Shown: positions 59,717-64,000 of the stretch, in pieces
Layout: each line of letters starts with the position of its first letter
Position numbering within the stretch: position 1 is the first letter of the stretch
NCBI GenBank assembly: GCA_050258035.1
Contig: JBLMYA010000056.1
Location: 9,419 to 73,418, forward strand
DNA: 64,000 bases
Source of the DNA: DATBLE01 sp050258035
Lineage (GTDB): Bacteria; Actinomycetota; Thermoleophilia; Gaiellales; Gaiellaceae
Direction: 5' to 3'
The notes under the pieces: generated by a model
Told to the model about the DNA's origin: nothing
Seen by the model: only the letters and a program-made list of their open reading frames with translations
The model's database searches: none
Translations under genes and position numbers: made by a program

Positions 59717-60189
59717 TCGAGATCGCCGTCACGGTCAACGGCGTCCGCCACGACCGGCGCGTCGAGCCGCGCCTCCTGCTGTCCGACTTCATCCGCCACG
59801 AGCTCTCGCTCTACGGCACGCACGTCGGGTGCGAGCACGGCGTCTGCGGTGCGTGCACCGTCCTGATCGACGGGCGGCCGGCGCGCTCGTGCCTGACGCT
59901 CGCCGCGCAGGTCGACGGCCACGAGCTGGAGACGGTCGAGTCGCTCGCGACCGGGGCGGTGCTGCATCCGCTCCAGCAGGCCTTCCACGAGCACTTCGGC
60001 CTCCAGTGCGGGTTCTGCACGCCGGGCATCCTGATCACCGCCGGATTCCTCCTCGAGCAGAACCCCGAGCCGACCGAGGCGCAGATCCGCGCCGAGCTGG
60101 CGGGGCACCTGTGCCGCTGCACGGGCTACGCGCCGATCGTCGACTCGATCCTGGCCGCGGCGGCGACCCTACGCGCGGGCAGGCCCTAG
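59713..60189 (+). CDS. Molybdenum hydroxylase 2Fe-2S subunit (CoxS-like)
   Basis: 158 residues with both clusters complete: Cys40, Cys45, Cys48 and Cys60 (plant-ferredoxin type, GCEHGVCGACTVL) and Cys99, Cys102, Cys134, Cys136 (QCGFCTPG and LCRCTGY). It completes the large-medium-small hydroxylase. Last gene of the operon that starts with hyuA at 53142; its end overlaps the convergent DUF4232-like gene by 21 bases. Confidence 0.95.
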   Translation: MIEIAVTVNGVRHDRRVEPRLLLSDFIRHELSLYGTHVGCEHGVCGACTVLIDGRPARSCLTLAAQVDGHELETVESLATGAVLHPLQQAFHEHFGLQCGFCTPGILITAGFLLEQNPEPTEAQIRAELAGHLCRCTGYAPIVDSILAAAATLRAGRP

Positions 60190-60696
60190 CGCCGAGAACC
60201 GCATCGAGCCGTGCTCGCACACCGGCGTCGCCGGCTTGATCGGGGCGAGGAAGGTGGCGCCGCCGGGCCCGAGGGTGACCCGCATGAAGTACGAGGTCCG
60301 CTCGCAGTTGCGGCCGGCGACCGGCTCGCCCGCTCCCGGGACGTCCGGCGAGAAGCGCGCCTGTGCCCGCGCCCCGTAACCGGGCCTCATCACCACCCGC
60401 ACGGCGAGCAGGCCCGGCCGGAACGCGGGCGTGACCCTCGTCGGCAGCGGCCGGCGCAGGCGGTTCAGCAGCTGGATGCGCGGGAGGCCGGAGACGAAGC
60501 AGGTCGGGCCCGAGAGGTGGCGCACGTTCAGCTGGTAGGAGATGCTCCCCGCGCCCGCGCTGCCGGGAACGACGAGGAAGTTGCCGGCCAACTGTGGGCC
60601 GGAGCACGGCGGCACGGGTGCCGCAGAACCGCCGGCTCCGAGCACGAGCGCGGCGAGCGATGCGGCGACAACCACCGTCAGCGGGCGGGAGCGCAC
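60169..60696 (-). CDS. Secreted DUF4232-like protein
   Basis: 175 residues with a signal peptide (basic RSRP, then VVVAASLAALVLGAGG) and a beta-rich domain (ISYQLNVRHLSGPTCFVSGL, PRIQLLNRLRRPLPT) similar to the DUF4232 family common in actinobacteria; function unknown. Four cysteines (PPCSGPQ, PTCFVSG, RNCERTS, PVCEHGS) probably form two disulfides outside the cell. GTG start. Convergent with the hydroxylase operon. Confidence 0.75.
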   Translation of the reverse strand: MRSRPLTVVVAASLAALVLGAGGSAAPVPPCSGPQLAGNFLVVPGSAGAGSISYQLNVRHLSGPTCFVSGLPRIQLLNRLRRPLPTRVTPAFRPGLLAVRVVMRPGYGARAQARFSPDVPGAGEPVAGRNCERTSYFMRVTLGPGGATFLAPIKPATPVCEHGSMRFSALGPARA

Positions 60697-60867
60697 AGAG
60701 ACAGACTAGACGGCGACCGGGTGGCTCCCGGCGCGATCGCCACCGCCGCATTCTCACGATCGGGCAAGGGGGGGAACCGTCGTTGCGCGTGGAAGATGGG
60801 CAATTTCGACCGTGGTTTCCCGGAGCGCCTCGTTTGAATGGCCTGAGCGACCAAGGAGGCTCGAACC

Positions 60868-62121
60868 GTGAAACCGATCCCCGTCGAAGAAGGGGCTGGT
60901 ACCGCTCGGCCGATCCTCGTCTTCTGGGAGACCACCCGCGCGTGCCTGCTCGCGTGCCGGCACTGCCGCGCCTCGGCGATGGCGGATCCGCTGCCCGGGC
61001 AGCTGAGCAGGAAAGAGGGGCGGGAGTTCGTCCGGTCGCTGACCGAGTTCGGCCGCCCGTACCCCGTCCTGGTCCTGACCGGCGGCGACGTGCTGATGCG
61101 CGCGGACACGTTCGAGCTGGCGCGCTACGCGACGTCGCTGAAGATCCCGGTCGCGCTCGCACCCAGCGTCACGCCGATGCTGACCCCCGACGCCGTCGGC
61201 GGGATGCGCGCGGCCGGAATCAAGGCGGTCTCGATCAGCCTGGACGGCTCACGGGCCGCCACCCACGAGGGGATTCGCGGCGTCGACGGGCACTTCGAGC
61301 GGACGCTGGACGCGATCGAGCTGCTCCGGGAGCGGGGCCTGGTCGTGCAGGTGAACACCGTCGCGATGCGCGAGAACGTGGAGGAGCTCGCCGACGTCGC
61401 GGCGCTGCTCGCCGCGCTCGACGTGAACGTCTGGGAGGTCTTCCTCCTCGTCGGGACCGGCCGTGCCGAGGGGATGGAGGAGCTCAGCCCGGCCGAGAAC
61501 CTCGACCTCTGCCACTTCCTCTACGAGGCGTCCCGCTACGGGTTCGTGGTGCGCACGGTCGAGGCGCCCTTCTTCCGGAGGGTCGTGGCCGATCGCAACG
61601 GCGCGCCTCCAGCCGGGACCGGGCAGCTGTACGGCCGACTCTCGGCGCGGCTCGTGGAGCTGCTCGGCATGCCCCGCGGCGAGCCCAAGGCACAGACGAA
61701 GGGCACGCGCGACGGCAAGGGGATCGTCTTCGTCGGGCATGACGGCGACGTCTATCCGGCCGGCTTCCTGCCGCTGGCCGTGGGGAACGTCCGACGAGAC
61801 CGGCTGGCGCGGATCTACCGGGAGAGCACGCTCCTACGCCAGATCCGGGCCGGCCGCTTCACCGGCCGCTGCGGGACCTGCGGCTATGCGGATCTGTGCG
61901 GGGGATCGAGAGCGCGGGCGTTCGCAACGTCCGGCGATCCGCTCGGCGACGATCCGGCGTGCCCGTTCCGCGACGGCGGCCGCGAGGAGCCCGACCGCCA
62001 GTCGGCGCGTCACCCCTTGGCGGCCTGCGCCTTGATGAACGCGACCAGTGCGGCGACGTCCTGTGGCTTGCCGCGCAGGCCGAAGCTCGAGATCGCGCCC
62101 GACATCACCCCCTTGGCGTAA
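60868..62121 (+). CDS. Radical SAM/SPASM domain protein
   Basis: 417 residues. The radical SAM cluster motif is Cys26, Cys30, Cys33 (CLLACRHC) in WETTRACLLACRHCRAS. The C-terminal SPASM-like region has cysteines in RCGTCGYADLCGGSRARAF and DPACPF. The opening PILVFWETTRACLLACRHC is typical of the TIGR04053-like group related to haem-d1/AhbD and peptide-modifying enzymes. An AAGGAGG ribosome site precedes the GTG. The last 37 residues overlap the convergent cytochrome gene by 112 bases. Substrate not evident. Confidence 0.87.
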   Translation: MKPIPVEEGAGTARPILVFWETTRACLLACRHCRASAMADPLPGQLSRKEGREFVRSLTEFGRPYPVLVLTGGDVLMRADTFELARYATSLKIPVALAPSVTPMLTPDAVGGMRAAGIKAVSISLDGSRAATHEGIRGVDGHFERTLDAIELLRERGLVVQVNTVAMRENVEELADVAALLAALDVNVWEVFLLVGTGRAEGMEELSPAENLDLCHFLYEASRYGFVVRTVEAPFFRRVVADRNGAPPAGTGQLYGRLSARLVELLGMPRGEPKAQTKGTRDGKGIVFVGHDGDVYPAGFLPLAVGNVRRDRLARIYRESTLLRQIRAGRFTGRCGTCGYADLCGGSRARAFATSGDPLGDDPACPFRDGGREEPDRQSARHPLAACALMNATSAATSCGLPRRPKLEIAPDITPLA

Positions 62122-62513
62122 CCCTTGACGATCTGCGCATCGGGGTCGGTGATCGCCTTCGCGAGGTAGGCGTCGTCGGCGGTCACGGTGCTCCCGTCGT
62201 CGAGGGTGACGGTACCGCCGGCCAGGCCGGCCATCGTCGGGCCCGCACCGGCGCCGCCGTCGAGCGTGTGGCAGCCGGAGCACGCGTCGGCGGTGAAGAG
62301 CTCCTTGCCCGCCGTCGTGCCGCCGGCGGGGGCCGGCGCCGACGTCGTGGTGGTCGCCGGGCGCGTGGCCGCTGCGTTCCGTCCGCTGTGGTCCTTGCCG
62401 TGGTGGTACCCGATCTCGTACGCGCCGACCATCAGGCCGAGCACGATCGCCCCGACGACGAGGCCGCCGAGCAGCCACCTGAGCAGGCCGTCGCCCGGCC
62501 CTGGTTGTGCCAT
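62010..62513 (-). CDS. Membrane-anchored cytochrome c
   Basis: 167 residues: an N-terminal membrane anchor at about 10-32 (LLRWLLGGLVVGAIVLGLMV), a Thr/Pro/Ala-rich linker, and a class I cytochrome c domain with haem motif Cys78, Cys81, His82 (ACSGCH) and likely Met ligand in AKGVMSG. It sits one base after the oxidase subunit I gene and would deliver electrons to it from outside the membrane, resembling the CcoO/CcoP or fused cytochrome role. Confidence 0.9.
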   Translation of the reverse strand: MAQPGPGDGLLRWLLGGLVVGAIVLGLMVGAYEIGYHHGKDHSGRNAAATRPATTTTSAPAPAGGTTAGKELFTADACSGCHTLDGGAGAGPTMAGLAGGTVTLDDGSTVTADDAYLAKAITDPDAQIVKGYAKGVMSGAISSFGLRGKPQDVAALVAFIKAQAAKG

Positions 62514-64000
62514 CTACCCTCCTCCGGCCCCTGCCGCGAACATGACCGCCATCCCGACCGCCAGGACGAAGGCGGCGCGGCCGGCGATCCGGCCGAGCGC
62601 CCCCGCCCCGAGCCCGGTGAGCACGCCGAGCGCGGCGATCCCGACGTGGTAGAGGAAGTGCAGGCCCGGCCGCTCGTCGAGCGGCTCGTAGACGGCCGGG
62701 AGCATCGCAAGCATCATCAGCACCGGCGCGAGGATCACCGCCGCCAGGCCGACGTCACCGGCGCGACGGCCGAGGCGGGCGTGGACGGCCGGCAGCGATG
62801 CGACGATCAGGCCCAGCGCGGCACCCAGCAGGAACTCGCCCGCGTGCAGCAGGTGGTGGTAGCGCATGTTCCCCTCGGACGCCGTGACGACCGGCGGCAG
62901 GAAGGAGAAGAGACAGACCACGGCGACCGCCACCATCGCCCCGAGCTGGAACGGCGTCGCCAGCGGCCGGCCGGACGGCTCCGGGACTTCGCGAAGGGGC
63001 GGCTCCTCCCGCCGCTCGGGCTCGCGCCGCTCGCGCGCGGTGTACGTGCCGCCGGTCCAGGTCGACGTGTGCTCGACCAGCGCCCAGCGGCCCCGCTCGC
63101 GCGCGGCGACGGCCAGGCGGACGAACTCGTAGAGCAGGACGAGGAACCCGATCGCGAAGACCATCACGAAGATGCTCCCCGCGAGGCTGTAGCCGGAGGT
63201 GCCGGCCGGTTGCACGGCGTAGCGGCGTGGCACGCCGAGCATGCCCGACACGTACCACATCGCGACCAGCCCGTAGCCGCCGACGCCCATCGTCACCAGG
63301 GCGAACGTGCTCGGACCGCGCGGTGCGGTCCGGCCGGCCGCCTCCTCGAGCAGGTGGGCGACGAACGCGAGCGCCCAGAAGATCACGCAGAGCATCAGGT
63401 AGGTGTGGAAGTGCGCCACCACCCACAGCGTGTTGTGGAACCGGAAGTTGAACGGGATGATCGAGTCGAGCACGGCGCCCGTGCCTCCGATCAGCCAGCC
63501 GGCGAAGCCGAGGTAGAGCAGCGTCGAGGCGAGCGTCCAGCGGTAGCGGGAGCCCCACACGAGCATCAACCCCGTGTAGATCGTGACCACGGCGACCGGG
63601 ATCGCCGCGCCGAACGACGCGAACGTCGCGATCACCTGCAGCGCCCCCGGTTGGACGAAGTCCATGTACAGGTGGTGCGAGTAGGCGAAGGTGACGAAGA
63701 GGAGCGTGAAGAGCCAGGCGACCGCTATCGGCTTGGTCGTCTTCCAGGGGCGGCCGGCGTAGCGGGGAACCAGGACGTAGATGGCACCGGCGGCGAGGTA
63801 GATGATCAGGTTCGCGACCGAGTGGCCGAAGAAGTAGATGAGGTTCTTCGCCCAGAGCGCGTCGAGTGTCATCCCCGCGTCCATCGTGCGCCCGATCATC
63901 GCGACGACGACCGTCGTTCCGGCGGCGCTTGCGAGCAGCCCCTCGAGCGAGACGACCGTCGCCGCGATCACCTGGGGAGGCGGCGGCGAGTCGTCCCGTC
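62514..64000 (-). CDS. Haem-copper oxidase subunit I, divergent type (5' end outside window)
   Basis: At least 495 residues; the frame stays open to the window edge (DSPPPPQVIAATVVSLEGL), so the N-terminus is missing. Copper-B and haem ligands are seen in YFFGHSVANL, FAYSHHLYMDF and VVAHFHTYLML. The helix VI motif has GHSVAN where B-type oxidases have GHPVVY, so the cross-linking Tyr is not at its usual place. The C-terminus carries about four extra membrane helices after a charged loop (RERREPERREEPPLREVPEP). Paired with cytochrome c it should be a terminal oxidase, cbb3/ba3-like, or possibly a related NO reductase-type enzyme. Confidence 0.88.
   Translation of the reverse strand, partial: RDDSPPPPQVIAATVVSLEGLLASAAGTTVVVAMIGRTMDAGMTLDALWAKNLIYFFGHSVANLIIYLAAGAIYVLVPRYAGRPWKTTKPIAVAWLFTLLFVTFAYSHHLYMDFVQPGALQVIATFASFGAAIPVAVVTIYTGLMLVWGSRYRWTLASTLLYLGFAGWLIGGTGAVLDSIIPFNFRFHNTLWVVAHFHTYLMLCVIFWALAFVAHLLEEAAGRTAPRGPSTFALVTMGVGGYGLVAMWYVSGMLGVPRRYAVQPAGTSGYSLAGSIFVMVFAIGFLVLLYEFVRLAVAARERGRWALVEHTSTWTGGTYTARERREPERREEPPLREVPEPSGRPLATPFQLGAMVAVAVVCLFSFLPPVVTASEGNMRYHHLLHAGEFLLGAALGLIVASLPAVHARLGRRAGDVGLAAVILAPVLMMLAMLPAVYEPLDERPGLHFLYHVGIAALGVLTGLGAGALGRIAGRAAFVLAVGMAVMFAAGAGGG

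Noticed and set aside
56592..60189. Form I carbon monoxide dehydrogenase
   Set aside because: The active-site loop is GPNRGYG rather than AYRCSFR, so the subunits are a general molybdenum hydroxylase.
1..64000. CRISPR arrays, tRNA or rRNA genes, complete insertion sequences or prophage genes
   Set aside because: Looked for regularly spaced repeats, cloverleaf-like segments, transposase motifs and phage structural genes; none was seen. A systematic scan was not possible by eye.

Overview
The window is high-GC DNA with very tightly packed genes. Stops and starts overlap as ATGA, GTGA or TGATG at most junctions, and GTG starts are common. Two F420-type (LLM) oxidoreductases, PrpD/CaiB-type organic-acid genes and a divergent haem-copper oxidase suggest a soil actinobacterium, perhaps of the Thermoleophilia (Gaiella-like). 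That placement is inference; no rRNA, tRNA, phage or complete IS is visible. Almost every gene serves catabolism of amides, ureides, cyclic amides, polyamines and amino-acid-like compounds.

1-12.1 kb: two divergent operons meet at about 2.9 kb. Leftward: citrate-lyase-beta/HpcH protein, MaoC hydratase, PrpD/MmgE, acyl-CoA dehydrogenase (cut by the window edge). Rightward: zinc alcohol dehydrogenase, hyuA-hyuB, GntR/FCD regulator, LLM oxidoreductase, CaiB CoA-transferase, RidA, PuuE-like deacetylase. A near-palindrome with core GTCWGAC occurs twice between them. It recurs before a SnoaL-like gene (12.1 kb) and between divergent DsbA-like and nitrilase-family genes (24.0 kb), which suggests a regulon of the local GntR protein.

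12.1-25.8 kb: SnoaL-like protein, alpha/beta hydrolase and FmdB zinc ribbon. An unlisted 54-residue AtzG/GatC-like gene is coupled to an amidase. Next come a dihydropyrimidinase-family amidohydrolase, an N-carbamoylsarcosine-amidase-like hydrolase and an isopropylmalate-dehydrogenase-like enzyme, then a DMT transporter, fused aconitase, M20 amidohydrolase, ornithine-cyclodeaminase-like enzyme, small unknown protein, DsbA-like protein, carbon-nitrogen hydrolase and cyclase.

25.8-34.4 kb: a decayed stretch holds an M20 pseudogene and an antisense remnant. A leftward operon follows (DadA-like oxidase, ketopantoate-reductase-like, GAF protein, acetamidase), then a secreted Calx-beta protein, cupin, second M20 hydrolase and second LLM oxidoreductase, with terminator-like hairpins.

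34.5-50.2 kb: polyamine-type uptake and catabolism. There is an orphan binding protein, two complete PotABCD-like ABC systems flanking an aldehyde dehydrogenase, two class III aminotransferases and a PuuB-like FAD oxidase. A tandem repeat with DnaA-box-like words precedes the first ABC system, and a broken DMT gene closes the block.

50.2-60.2 kb: an HTH-Clp_N protein behind an array of TAGAC words, a cyclodeaminase-like protein and formate-tetrahydrofolate ligase. A divergent operon joins a second hyuA-hyuB pair to a three-subunit molybdenum hydroxylase.

60.2-64 kb: a DUF4232-like secreted protein, a radical SAM/SPASM protein, a membrane cytochrome c and an atypical haem-copper oxidase subunit I running off the end.

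Taken together this looks like a nitrogen and carbon scavenging island: uptake of polyamine-like substrates, opening of cyclic amides, hydrolysis of carbamoyl or amide groups, removal of amino groups, and oxidation of the carbon skeletons. Exact substrates cannot be read from the sequence.
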